5,302 nucleotides of DNA from Deltaproteobacteria bacterium UBA2385. Its GTDB lineage: Bacteria; Myxococcota_A; UBA796; UBA2385. Where the stretch lies: assembly GCA_002343455.1 (NCBI GenBank), contig DDSR01000152.1:1-5302 (forward strand). The letters run 5' to 3'. The notes beneath the pieces were generated by a model that saw only the letters and a list, made by a program, of their open reading frames with translations, ran no database searches and had not been told where the DNA came from. Positions 1 through 5,302 of the stretch are shown one piece after another. The stretch's first letter is position 1, and every line of letters begins with the position of its first letter. The translations under genes were made by a program, and so were the position numbers.

Positions 1-1382
1 ACCCCGGTCCGCTCCAGGTACCGCGCCACCTGCAGCACCCGCGCCTCGGCGTGCGGCGGGCCGACGATCATCACCCCGACGGGCAGCTCTCCGGCGACGT
101 GGATCGGCACGTTCACGACCGGCAGCCCGATGTAGGACAGCGCCTGGGTGTAGAGGCCGATGTTGGGCCGCACGGGGACCTCGACGCCGTCGATGACCAT
201 CCTCTCCTGGCCGACGAGCGTGGCCGGGGTGGGCGTGGTTGGGGCCAGCAGGACGTCGACCTCGTCGAAGGCCCGCAGGACCTCGCGCCGGTAGAGCACG
301 CGGAACTTCTGCGCCTGCTGGTACCAGGTGTGGGGGACGAGGGCGCCTGCGATGAGGCGATCGCGGACCTCGGGGAAGAACTCCTCGGGGCGGCGGCGGA
401 GGTTGTCGAGGTGGGTGTGGCTGCCCTCGCAGCTGGTGATGATGAAGGCGGCGGCGCGGGCCTTGGCGGCGCCCTCCAGCTCGATGTCCCGGGTGCTGCC
501 GAGCGCGGCGGCGACCCGCTCCAGGCCGTGGGCGACCTCGGGGCAGCCCCCCTGCGCGAAGTGGCCGCGGGCGACGCCGACCCGCAGGGCGTGGATGTCG
601 GCCTCCAGCGCCGGGAGGGAGGCGCCCCGCGGCAGGCGCAGCGAGACCTGGTCGGCGGGATCCCAGCCGTGCAGCACATCGTAGGCGACGGCGAGGTCGC
701 GCACGCTGCGGGCGAAGACGCCGACCCGATCGAGGCTCTCGGCGAGCAGGACGGCGCCGGCGCGGGGGATGCGCCCGTAGGTGGCGATGAGGCCGAAGAC
801 CCCGCAGAAGGTGGCGGGGACGCGGATGGAGCCGTTGGTGTCGGTGCCCAGCGACAGCGGCACCAGCCCGGCGGCGACGGCGGCCGCCGAGCCCCCGGAG
901 GACCCGCCGGCGACCCGGTCGAGGTCGTGCGGGTTGCGGCAGGGGCCGTACCAGGTGTTCTCGTTGGTGAAGCCGTAGGCGTACTCGTCCATGCTGGCGG
1001 CGCCGACGCAGATGGCGTCGGCCTCGTGCAGCCGGGCGACGACGGTGGCGTCCTGGGCGGCGGGCGGGTTGCGGGCGTGGATGCGTGAGCCGGCCAGGGT
1101 GGGGATTCCCGCCACGTCGAGGAGGTTCTTCACCACGAAGGGGGCGCCGGCCAGCGGCCCGACGGCCTCCCCCCGGGCGACGCGGCGGTCGAGCGCGTCG
1201 GCCCGCGCCCGGGCGGCCTCGGCCACCACCGCGGTGAGGGCGTTGATGCGGGGGTTGACCACCGCGATGTCCGCGAGGCAGTCCTCGATGAAGGCCCGCG
1301 CGCTGCGGGCGCCGGTGGCGACCTGCCGGGCGACCTCGACCGCGGAGGCGTGGCGCGGCTCGCTGGGGGTCCGCCCGCTCAC
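1..1382 (-). CDS. atzE: AtzE-family amidase (amidase signature), C-terminus cut by window edge
   Basis: Reading from a GTG at 1382 gives one uninterrupted frame of 460 codons to the left edge, nearly the full length of the family; probably only a few C-terminal residues are missing. It is an amidase-signature hydrolase, which cleaves C-N amide bonds with a Lys/cis-Ser/Ser triad. I place these at Lys85 (FVVKNLLDVAG), Ser161 (GGSSGGSAAAVAAG) and the nucleophile Ser185 (GTDTNGSIRVPA). The 24-residue Ser-Ser spacing matches GatA and FAAH. Asn183 replaces the usual Gly of DTGGS; from memory this is typical of AtzE relatives. The segments FFPEVRDRLIAGALVPHTWYQ, AQKFR and APTTPTPA also read as AtzE rather than GatA. 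The start overlaps the AtzG-like stop by 4 bases (GTGA) with no Shine-Dalgarno, so translation is probably coupled. AtzE with AtzG hydrolyses 1-carboxybiuret in s-triazine degraders, but the substrate here is unknown. No signal peptide, so cytoplasmic. The symbol denotes family membership, not proven function. Confidence 0.9.
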   Translation of the reverse strand, partial: MSGRTPSEPRHASAVEVARQVATGARSARAFIEDCLADIAVVNPRINALTAVVAEAARARADALDRRVARGEAVGPLAGAPFVVKNLLDVAGIPTLAGSRIHARNPPAAQDATVVARLHEADAICVGAASMDEYAYGFTNENTWYGPCRNPHDLDRVAGGSSGGSAAAVAAGLVPLSLGTDTNGSIRVPATFCGVFGLIATYGRIPRAGAVLLAESLDRVGVFARSVRDLAVAYDVLHGWDPADQVSLRLPRGASLPALEADIHALRVGVARGHFAQGGCPEVAHGLERVAAALGSTRDIELEGAAKARAAAFIITSCEGSHTHLDNLRRRPEEFFPEVRDRLIAGALVPHTWYQQAQKFRVLYRREVLRAFDEVDVLLAPTTPTPATLVGQERMVIDGVEVPVRPNIGLYTQALSYIGLPVVNVPIHVAGELPVGVMIVGPPHAEARVLQVARYLERTG

Positions 1383-1591
1383 GCCGAGAACACCGGCGCC
1401 GACTCGGCCCGGTCACCGACAGGCTCGGAGAGGAGGGGGCCGGCCAGGGCGGCGAGGTCGTGCAGCCAGCCGGCGGTGGCCTCGACCTGTCGCTCGCCGA
1501 GGCGCAGGCCGAGGGCGGGCGCGGCGGCGCGGACGTAGGGGGTCCAGTCGAACTCCTCGGAGATCCCGTCCACGACGGGCGGGGCGCTCAC
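1379..1591 (-). CDS. atzG: AtzG-like (DUF4089) small subunit of the amidase
   Basis: This is a 70-residue protein with a GTG start, beginning MSAPPVVDGI. It looks like the GatC-like partner that binds and stabilises AtzE. The body reads FDWTPYVRAAAPALGLRL, then a helical stretch (EATAGWLHDLAALAGPLL), and ends in ESAPVFSA. The pattern 'YV.aaa..lgL.l' followed by a late 'E.APVF' is the DUF4089/AtzG signature. It overlaps the aminotransferase stop upstream by GTGA (1588-1591) and the amidase start downstream by GTGA (1379-1382). Neither junction has a recognisable Shine-Dalgarno, so translation probably continues by termination-reinitiation. The same frame stays open far upstream, but that stretch is the shadow of the aminotransferase; the GTG is chosen for the overlap and the family length. 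It has no catalytic residues of its own. A GatC of a true GatCAB complex is the alternative, but no gatB is present and the large subunit is AtzE-like. Confidence 0.83.
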   Translation of the reverse strand: MSAPPVVDGISEEFDWTPYVRAAAPALGLRLGERQVEATAGWLHDLAALAGPLLSEPVGDRAESAPVFSA

Positions 1592-2892
1592 CGGACCACC
1601 CAGGCGCAGAGCCGATCGATGGCCTCCAGGACCGGGGCGATGGCGGGCAGCGCGTCGCTGCCGGCGGCGTCCTGGGCGAGCGCGGCGTCCTGGGCGAGGG
1701 CTGCAGCGCCGTCGAAGTCGACGAGGGAGAGGCGCACGGTGAGCTCCTCGCGAGGCCGCCCGAAGGCCTGGCCGGGCAGGCACATCACGCCGGTGTCGAG
1801 CAGCAGCTGCTCGCAGAGCTGTGGGGCGTCGTGGATCCCGCGGGCGGCGAGGCGCTGCCGCAGCGGGCCGAAGTCGGGGAAGAGGTAGAAGGCGCCGTCG
1901 GGCTCGGCCACCTGCGCGCCCGCGGCCCGCAGCCGGGCGGCGCTCTGCGCGGCGAGGCGGGCGAGCACCCGACGCGCCCCCTCGATGTAGGTCACCATCC
2001 AGTCCGGGAAGGTGTCGCCCTCGAAGGCGGTCACGGCGGCGTACTGGATCGGCGCGCTGGTGGTCGTGTAGGTCTCGCTCGCCACCGCCTCCATCGCCCG
2101 CAGCACGGGCTGCAGGCCGCGTGGGAAGGTGAAGGCGCCCAGCCTCCAGCCGCCCGCGCCGCACCACTTCGACAGGCCGGTGGAGAGGATGGTGCCCTCG
2201 GGCCAGTCCTCGGCGATCGAGCGGTGTTGGCCGTCGAAGCGCAGCTCGCCGTAGATCTCGTCCGAGAGGATGACCACGCCGTAGGCGCGGGCGACCGCCG
2301 CGATCTCGCGCTGGCGCTCGGGGCTGTAGCTCGTGCCGGTCGGGTTGGAGGGGTCGTTGAGGACCAGCAGGTAGGGCCCGTCGTGCTCGGTGCAGGCGCG
2401 GTCGAGCGCCTCGGGCGAGAGCTGCCAGCCGTCCTCCGCCCGGGTGTGGATGTACCGGGTCCGGCGGCCGAGGATGCGGGCCTGCGGCGCGTAGGAGACC
2501 CAGGCGGGGGTCGGCAGGAGCACCTGCCCGTCGAGCACGACCTGCAGCAGGAAGAGCAGCTCCTTCGAGCCGGGGCCGACCAGCACATCCTGGGCCTCGG
2601 CCTGGATGCCGGGCTTGCGGCGGTGGTACTGCGCGATGGCGGCGCGCAGGGCCGGCAGGCCGGCGGTCGGCAGGTAGTCCTTCTCGCCGGCGTGGGCGCG
2701 CAAGGACTCGACCATCGGCCCGGGCACCGGGAAGGGCGACTGCCCCAGCCCGAGCTTGAAGACCCGCCGGCCCTCGGACCGCAGCTGCGAGGCGCGGTCC
2801 TGGATGGCGATGGTGGCGGAGGTCTCGACACCGTCGACGTTGTGGCTGAGGCGAACGAGGGGGTGATCGGGCGGCTTGGGGAGGGGTCGCAT
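1588..2892 (-). CDS. PLP-dependent aminotransferase, class I/II (fold type I)
   Basis: This 434-residue protein (ATG at 2892) should transfer an amino group between an amino acid and a 2-oxo acid using pyridoxal phosphate. Visible hallmarks, numbered from this ATG, are Asn183 in NDPSNPTG (contacts PLP O3'), Asp211 and Tyr214 in SDEIYG (pyridine N and O3'), and the Schiff-base Lys242 in STGLSKWCGAGGWRLG. Arg387 in TVRLSL is the likely substrate-carboxylate binder. The N-terminal LGLGQSPFPVP and EKDYLPTAGLPALR motifs mark an aspartate/alanine aminotransferase-like subgroup; substrate cannot be read from the sequence. The frame also opens at a TTG at 2925, but that TTG lies in a TTGACA promoter-like box and has no ribosome site, so I prefer the ATG. 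Near the C-terminus, an 18-base tandem duplication gives two AALAQD units. It is the first gene of a three-gene chain with the AtzG/AtzE-like subunits, linked by a GTGA overlap. Confidence 0.92.
   Translation of the reverse strand: MRPLPKPPDHPLVRLSHNVDGVETSATIAIQDRASQLRSEGRRVFKLGLGQSPFPVPGPMVESLRAHAGEKDYLPTAGLPALRAAIAQYHRRKPGIQAEAQDVLVGPGSKELLFLLQVVLDGQVLLPTPAWVSYAPQARILGRRTRYIHTRAEDGWQLSPEALDRACTEHDGPYLLVLNDPSNPTGTSYSPERQREIAAVARAYGVVILSDEIYGELRFDGQHRSIAEDWPEGTILSTGLSKWCGAGGWRLGAFTFPRGLQPVLRAMEAVASETYTTTSAPIQYAAVTAFEGDTFPDWMVTYIEGARRVLARLAAQSAARLRAAGAQVAEPDGAFYLFPDFGPLRQRLAARGIHDAPQLCEQLLLDTGVMCLPGQAFGRPREELTVRLSLVDFDGAAALAQDAALAQDAAGSDALPAIAPVLEAIDRLCAWVVR
1664..1698 (-). repeat. 18-base in-frame tandem duplication in the aminotransferase
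   Basis: On the plus strand, gcggcgtcctgggcgag occurs at 1664-1680 and again at 1682-1698, with an 18-base period. On the coding strand this encodes two consecutive AALAQD units just after the conserved LSLVDFDG segment and before the last helix. The period is a multiple of three, so the reading frame is kept. It looks like a recent slippage duplication in a surface loop or helix. Confidence 0.85.
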
Positions 2893-2925
2893 CCCTGGTC
2901 GTAAGGGACCGAGCCGGGATGTCAA
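2890..2925 (-). promoter_or_regulatory. Candidate sigma70-type promoter giving a leaderless aminotransferase mRNA
   Basis: On the minus strand a perfect TTGACA (2925-2920) is followed after 16 bases by TACGAC (2903-2898), a half-matching -10 box with the key TA and an A at position 5. The aminotransferase ATG (2892-2890) lies 5 bases beyond the -10 box, where transcription would be expected to begin. The ATG also lacks a properly spaced Shine-Dalgarno; AGGG directly abuts it. Both facts are consistent with a leaderless transcript. The boxes are seen directly; their use as a promoter is inference, and one good -35 match in 5 kb can arise by chance. Confidence 0.35.
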
Positions 2926-2938
2926 CCGTCGCGGCCCA

Positions 2939-2954
2939 CTGAGGAGCGCCTCAG
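2939..2954 (-). other. Small hairpin over the SUMF1-like stop codon
   Basis: CTGAGG and CCTCAG (2939-2944 and 2949-2954) form a 6-base stem with a 4-base loop that includes the TGA stop of the SUMF1-like gene. No T-run follows on either strand, so it is not a convincing intrinsic terminator. It could modestly reduce read-through into the aminotransferase gene or protect an mRNA end. Confidence 0.25.
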
Positions 2955-3829
2955 CCGTTGCGCGCCAGCCGCATCCCCAGGTCGGCGCTGCGCGTGGTGG
3001 GGTCGATCATCTCCAGGGCCTTGGCCCAGCTGGCCATCGCCGGCTGCTGCCAGCTGCCGGGGTGGATGACCCGCAGGCGCTCGTTGCCGTCCGCGCACCA
3101 CTCGGCGACGTTGCCGGCGAGATCCCAGACGCCCTCGGGGGTGTGGTCGCTGTAGAAGATGCCCACCGCGCAGGGGCGGCCGAGCACCTCTTCCCGGGTG
3201 TTGGCGTTGCCGGCGCCGAAGGGCTCGCCCCAGGGGTAGGGCCGCTTCTCGGCCCCGCGCACGACGTAGCGGCGCTCGTCCAGGCTGAGCAGGCGGGCGC
3301 CCTTGGCGGTGGCGTAGGCCTCGGCCTCGTACCAGGTCAGGCCGACGACGGGCTGGTTGGGGACGACCAGGGTGGCGACCTCGGGATCCTCGGCCAGCTC
3401 GGGCCAGAGCTTGTCCTGGGCGTCCCGCCAGGCGAGGCCCTCGGGGCTCCAGTGGGCGTCGTCGCGGTAGCCCCCGGCGTCGACCCAGTTGCGGAATTCC
3501 ATGTTGGTGACGGGGTGCCGCCCCACCAGGAAGGGATGCTCGGGCATCTCGATGCGCTTCCAGTAGGCGGGGTTCTCGGGCACGCGCAGCCGCGGATCGC
3601 CCAGGTAGCCGAGGACCTCGCCCATCTGGAGGCGCTGCTGGCTGTCACCGGCGCAGTTGCGGATGAGCTCGAGCAGGGCCTCGATGAGCTGTTCGCTGAG
3701 GCCGTTGTCGCGGGCGGAGCCGGCCAGCACCTGCCGGCCCAGGGCGACCAGGGGCTCGATCCGGCGGCCGGCGGGGAGGGCCAGGATCTCGTCGAGCTCG
3801 TGCTCGGAGTGGGGGGGAACGCTGCTCAT
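2951..3829 (-). CDS. SUMF1/FGE-sulfatase-like domain protein, probably non-catalytic
   Basis: The protein has 292 residues. Residues 1-80 are helical and end in MGEVLGYLGDPRL, the HEAT-like 'lGDPR' lead-in often found before SUMF1 domains. From about residue 86 it follows the SUMF1/FGE (PF03781) pattern: HPFLVGRHPVTNMEFRNWVD, QPVVGLTWYEAEAYATAKGARL, RPYPWGEPFGAGNANT, GVWDLAGNVAEWCADG (residues 233-248), HPGSW (256-260) and a closing LGMRLAR. True aerobic formylglycine-generating enzymes carry a pair of copper-binding cysteines near the C-terminus. Here the only cysteines are Cys59, Cys220 and Cys245, and none lies in the HPGSW-to-LGMRLAR stretch, so it is unlikely to make formylglycine. No signal peptide or membrane segment is seen, and no sulfatase is nearby. 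The ATG is fixed by an excellent Shine-Dalgarno. A ligand-binding or EgtB-like role is possible; function is unknown. The aminotransferase follows 58 bases downstream. Confidence 0.85.
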   Translation of the reverse strand: MSSVPPHSEHELDEILALPAGRRIEPLVALGRQVLAGSARDNGLSEQLIEALLELIRNCAGDSQQRLQMGEVLGYLGDPRLRVPENPAYWKRIEMPEHPFLVGRHPVTNMEFRNWVDAGGYRDDAHWSPEGLAWRDAQDKLWPELAEDPEVATLVVPNQPVVGLTWYEAEAYATAKGARLLSLDERRYVVRGAEKRPYPWGEPFGAGNANTREEVLGRPCAVGIFYSDHTPEGVWDLAGNVAEWCADGNERLRVIHPGSWQQPAMASWAKALEMIDPTTRSADLGMRLARNG

Positions 3830-3833
3830 CTCG

Positions 3834-3839
3834 ACCTCC
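3834..3839 (-). promoter_or_regulatory. Ribosome binding site of the SUMF1-like gene
   Basis: On the minus strand GGAGGT sits 4 bases before the ATG at 3829. This near-perfect Shine-Dalgarno fixes the start of the SUMF1-like gene and contrasts with the absence of such sites at the three downstream genes. Confidence 0.8.
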
Positions 3840-3846
3840 GGCGCAA

Positions 3847-3857
3847 CCGGTAACCGG
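3847..3857. promoter_or_regulatory. Short inverted repeat in the divergent intergenic region
   Basis: CCGGT-A-ACCGG is a perfect 5-base inverted repeat around a central A. The same stretch also reads as two AACCGG direct repeats 7 bases apart (3845-3850 and 3852-3857). It sits in the 94-base gap between the SUMF1-like gene and the kinase, where both promoters must lie unless transcription starts within a coding region. It could be an operator, but it is short and GC-rich, so chance is a real alternative. I see no clear -35/-10 pair in this gap in either direction. Confidence 0.25.
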
Positions 3858-3913
3858 GGGAGGGCGGATCAGGCGAGGAGCGCGGGGTAGAGAGGGCCGC
3901 GGCAGACCGCAGC

Positions 3914-3919
3914 AGGAGG
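3914..3919 (+). promoter_or_regulatory. Ribosome binding site of the deoxynucleoside kinase
   Basis: AGGAGG lies 4 bases before a GTG codon at 3924. This consensus Shine-Dalgarno decides in favour of the GTG as the kinase start, which places the P-loop about 13 residues in, as is usual for the family. Confidence 0.85.
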
Positions 3920-3923
3920 CAGC

Positions 3924-4574
3924 GTGGAACGACTTCAGGATCTCTTCATCGGCATCGCCGGGATGATCGGCGCGGGCAAGAGCACGCTGGCGACGGCCCT
4001 GGGCGAGCACCTGAAGCTGCCGGTCTACTACGAGCCGGTGGCCGACAACGAGTACCTGGAGGACTTCTACCGGGACACGGCCCGCTACAGCTTCGCGACG
4101 CAGATCTACCTGCTCAACCGGCGCTTCCAGCAGCACCAGGAGATCATCTGGCGCGGGGGCGGCGGGGTCCAGGACCGCACCATCTACGAGGACGCCGTCT
4201 TCGCCAAGACGCTGGTCGACCTGGGCCTGATGGAGGAGCGGGACTACCGGACCTACCTCAACCTGTTCCGCCACATGTCCAACTTCATGTGCCGGCCGGG
4301 GATCATCATCTACCTGGACGTGAAGCCCGAGCGCTCCTACGAGCGCGTCCGCATGCGCAACCGGGACGTCGAAGGCGGGGTCAGCCTGGAGTACCTGCAG
4401 GCGCTGTACCGCGAGTACAACAGCTTCATCGGCGACATCAGCCGCAGCGTGCCGGTGATCCGGGTGGACTGGGACCAGTTCCGCACGGTGGAGGAGATGG
4501 TCGAGGTCATCGAGCGCACCTACTTCCAAGGCTCCTTCTTGCGAGAGGTGAGCTGGACCCCGAACCGGGCCTGA
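3924..4574 (+). CDS. Deoxynucleoside kinase (dNK/dCK/dGK family)
   Basis: This 216-residue cytosolic salvage enzyme should phosphorylate a deoxynucleoside to its 5'-monophosphate using ATP or another NTP. Domains in order: Walker A GMIGAGKST (residues 13-21); the YYEPVADNEYLEDFY segment with Glu37 as the likely catalytic base; FATQIYLLNRRFQQH (57-71), whose Gln60 is in the place of the base-recognising Gln; the DRT motif (84-86, DRS in many relatives) in QDRTIYEDAVFA; and an arginine-rich lid, RVRMRNRD (141-148), followed by LEYLQALYREYN. The length is typical of bacterial dNKs. I cannot tell deoxyadenosine, deoxyguanosine and deoxycytidine specificity apart from sequence alone. Thymidine kinase type 1 is excluded because this is the dCK-like fold. 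Its GTG start has a strong ribosome site. The gene is first in a two-gene plus-strand unit, with the B3/4-domain gene beginning 2 bases after its stop. Confidence 0.93.
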   Translation: MERLQDLFIGIAGMIGAGKSTLATALGEHLKLPVYYEPVADNEYLEDFYRDTARYSFATQIYLLNRRFQQHQEIIWRGGGGVQDRTIYEDAVFAKTLVDLGLMEERDYRTYLNLFRHMSNFMCRPGIIIYLDVKPERSYERVRMRNRDVEGGVSLEYLQALYREYNSFIGDISRSVPVIRVDWDQFRTVEEMVEVIERTYFQGSFLREVSWTPNRA

Positions 4575-4576
4575 GC

Positions 4577-5209
4577 ATGCTCAACGTCGACCCTCACCCG
4601 CTGCTCGATGCCCTCGCCTTCACCTCGCGCTGGCCTGCGCCTCTGCAGGAGCTGGACGCCCCTGCGGCGCGGGCGTTCCTGGACCTCTCGGCGGAGGCGC
4701 CGCTCGTCGCTGGGGACGATGTCCGCCTCGCCGTGCGCGAGCTGCTGCGCCAGGGTGGCTTCAAGCCCACCGGACGCAGCAAGCCGGCCAGCGAGTACCT
4801 GCTGAAGGCGGTCGCCGAGGGCTGGCTCTCGCCCTCCTCCGGCATCAACCCGGCGGTCGACGTCTGCAACGCGGTCAGCCTGCACAGCGGCCTGCCGATC
4901 AGCGTGGTGGACGCCGAGCTGGCGGCGGGCCCCTGGCGGCTGGGCCTCTGCCCCACGGGGACCTGCTACGCCTTCAACCCATCGGGCCAGGTGCTCGACC
5001 TGGGCGGGCTGCTGGCCCTGCACGACGCGGAAGGCCCCTGCGGCAGCCCGGTGAAGGACAGCCAGCGGACCAAGACGCACGGCCTGACGCGGGAGACCCT
5101 GACGGTGATCTGGGGCACGCAGGCGCTGCCGGGTCGGAGTGAGGCGGCGCTGGCCTGGTACCTGGAGCTGCTCTCCGAGCTGGGGGTCGAGAGTTCCCCA
5201 TGGCGCTGA
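4577..5209 (+). CDS. Solo B3/4-domain protein (PheRS beta-like tRNA-editing fold)
   Basis: The protein has 210 residues. The middle and C-terminal part (about 60-180) matches the B3/B4 domain of the phenylalanyl-tRNA synthetase beta chain as found in free-standing proteins (COG3382 type). Landmarks are GGFKPTGRSKPASEYLL (60-76), INPAVDVCNAVSLHSGLPISVVD (90-112), FNPSGQVLDLGGLLAL (133-148), and GSPVKDSQRTKTHGLT (156-171), followed by the strand TLTVIWGTQ. The NAVSLHSGLP and KDSQRTK blocks are the most telling. In PheRS this fold holds the editing site that clears Tyr-tRNA(Phe); solo versions are suspected of acting on mischarged tRNA or free aminoacyl compounds, but the activity here is unproven. 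The first 55 residues are a helical lead-in. The ATG is chosen because it follows the kinase stop by 2 bases and the family match starts shortly after. No good Shine-Dalgarno is seen, so translational coupling to the kinase is likely. The frame is also open upstream, but that part is a shadow of the kinase. Confidence 0.85.
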   Translation: MLNVDPHPLLDALAFTSRWPAPLQELDAPAARAFLDLSAEAPLVAGDDVRLAVRELLRQGGFKPTGRSKPASEYLLKAVAEGWLSPSSGINPAVDVCNAVSLHSGLPISVVDAELAAGPWRLGLCPTGTCYAFNPSGQVLDLGGLLALHDAEGPCGSPVKDSQRTKTHGLTRETLTVIWGTQALPGRSEAALAWYLELLSELGVESSPWR

Positions 5210-5302
5210 GGCGCCTCCACCGGACCACGAAACAACGCTTCTCCCTGGCGCCTCTGCGACCTGGGGGACGCGGGGGTTGGGGGGGCGGCCGAAGGCCGAT
5301 CG
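5210..5302. other. Gene-free tail with small hairpins
   Basis: These 93 bases hold no credible coding frame. GGCGC-TGAG-GCGCC (5202-5215) forms a 5-base stem across the B3/4-gene stop, and GGCGCCTC recurs at 5247-5254. At the very end CGGCC-GAA-GGCCG (5286-5298) forms a second short stem next to a G-run. None has a T-run, so no standard intrinsic terminator can be called. The last hairpin may belong to a structure cut off by the window edge. Confidence 0.4.

Noticed and set aside
51..1088. Long plus-strand open frame of 345 codons
   Set aside because: It lies antisense to the amidase, whose catalytic motifs are clear. Its protein is Gly/Ala/Asp/Val-rich with no domain pattern, as expected from the complement of GC-rich codons.
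1..1591. Amidase and small subunit as GatA/GatC of a tRNA amidotransferase
   Set aside because: No GatB is present, the gene order is unusual for gatCAB, and the amidase carries AtzE-type segments (DTNGSIRVPA, RDRLIAGALVP) rather than GatA ones.
1379..2167. Extended 262-codon version of the AtzG-like gene
   Set aside because: Everything upstream of 1591 is the aminotransferase in another frame and is Arg-rich nonsense; the family length is about 70 residues and the GTG at 1591 overlaps the stop codon neatly.
991..2904. Plus-strand open frame of 637 codons, the longest in the window
   Set aside because: It covers the antisense of the amidase start, the AtzG-like gene and the aminotransferase. 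Composition is low-complexity Arg/Gly/Ala, with no recognisable motif; a codon-bias shadow.
1588..2925. TTG start adding 11 residues to the aminotransferase
   Set aside because: No ribosome site precedes it, the TTG is part of a TTGACA box, and the first family-like residues come well after the ATG at 2892. It is not excluded.
2876..3853. Plus-strand open frame of 325 codons opposite the SUMF1-like gene
   Set aside because: Antisense shadow: the minus strand here encodes clear SUMF1 motifs and has a consensus ribosome site, while this frame has neither.
3645..4529. Minus-strand open frame of 294 codons
   Set aside because: It is mostly antisense to the kinase, which has Walker A, DRT and lid motifs, and it also covers the intergenic gap. 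No family resemblance.
4289..5209. Extended 306-codon version of the B3/4-domain gene
   Set aside because: The first 96 residues are an out-of-frame reading of the kinase C-terminus. The ATG 2 bases after the kinase stop gives the whole recognisable protein.
5286..5298. CGGCC-GAA-GGCCG as a transcription terminator
   Set aside because: The stem is only 5 bases and no T-run is visible on either strand before the window ends, so it cannot be called.

Overview
The window is very GC-rich bacterial DNA (around 70% by eye, with codon third positions almost always G or C). It holds six protein-coding genes on two divergent arms and no RNA gene, CRISPR array or transposon that I can see. The gene content fits a high-GC deltaproteobacterial or Myxococcota-type genome: a SUMF1-like protein with a 'GDPR' helical lead-in, a small deoxynucleoside kinase and a solo B3/4-domain protein. 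This assignment rests on family memory and is tentative.

Left arm, minus strand, read from right to left. A SUMF1/FGE-like domain protein (3829-2951) is followed by a fold-type I PLP aminotransferase (2892-1588). Next comes a 70-residue AtzG-like (DUF4089) small subunit (1591-1379), then an AtzE-family amidase (from 1382 and running off the left edge, with all but the extreme C-terminus present). The last three genes are locked together by two identical 4-base GTGA stop/start overlaps, so they are almost certainly translated as one unit. AtzE/AtzG of s-triazine degraders form a GatCA-like complex that hydrolyses 1-carboxybiuret. Here the pair is tied to an aminotransferase, with no other s-triazine gene in view, which suggests a different and probably undescribed nitrogen-releasing pathway.

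Right arm, plus strand. A P-loop deoxynucleoside kinase (3924-4574) is followed after 2 bases by a 210-residue protein with a B3/4 (PheRS beta-like) domain (4577-5209). The two are probably co-transcribed.

The 94-base gap 3830-3923 separates the arms. It carries a good Shine-Dalgarno sequence for each divergent gene and a small inverted repeat between them. A second candidate promoter lies in the gap between the SUMF1-like gene and the aminotransferase, placed so that the aminotransferase mRNA could be leaderless. The last 93 bases contain no gene.
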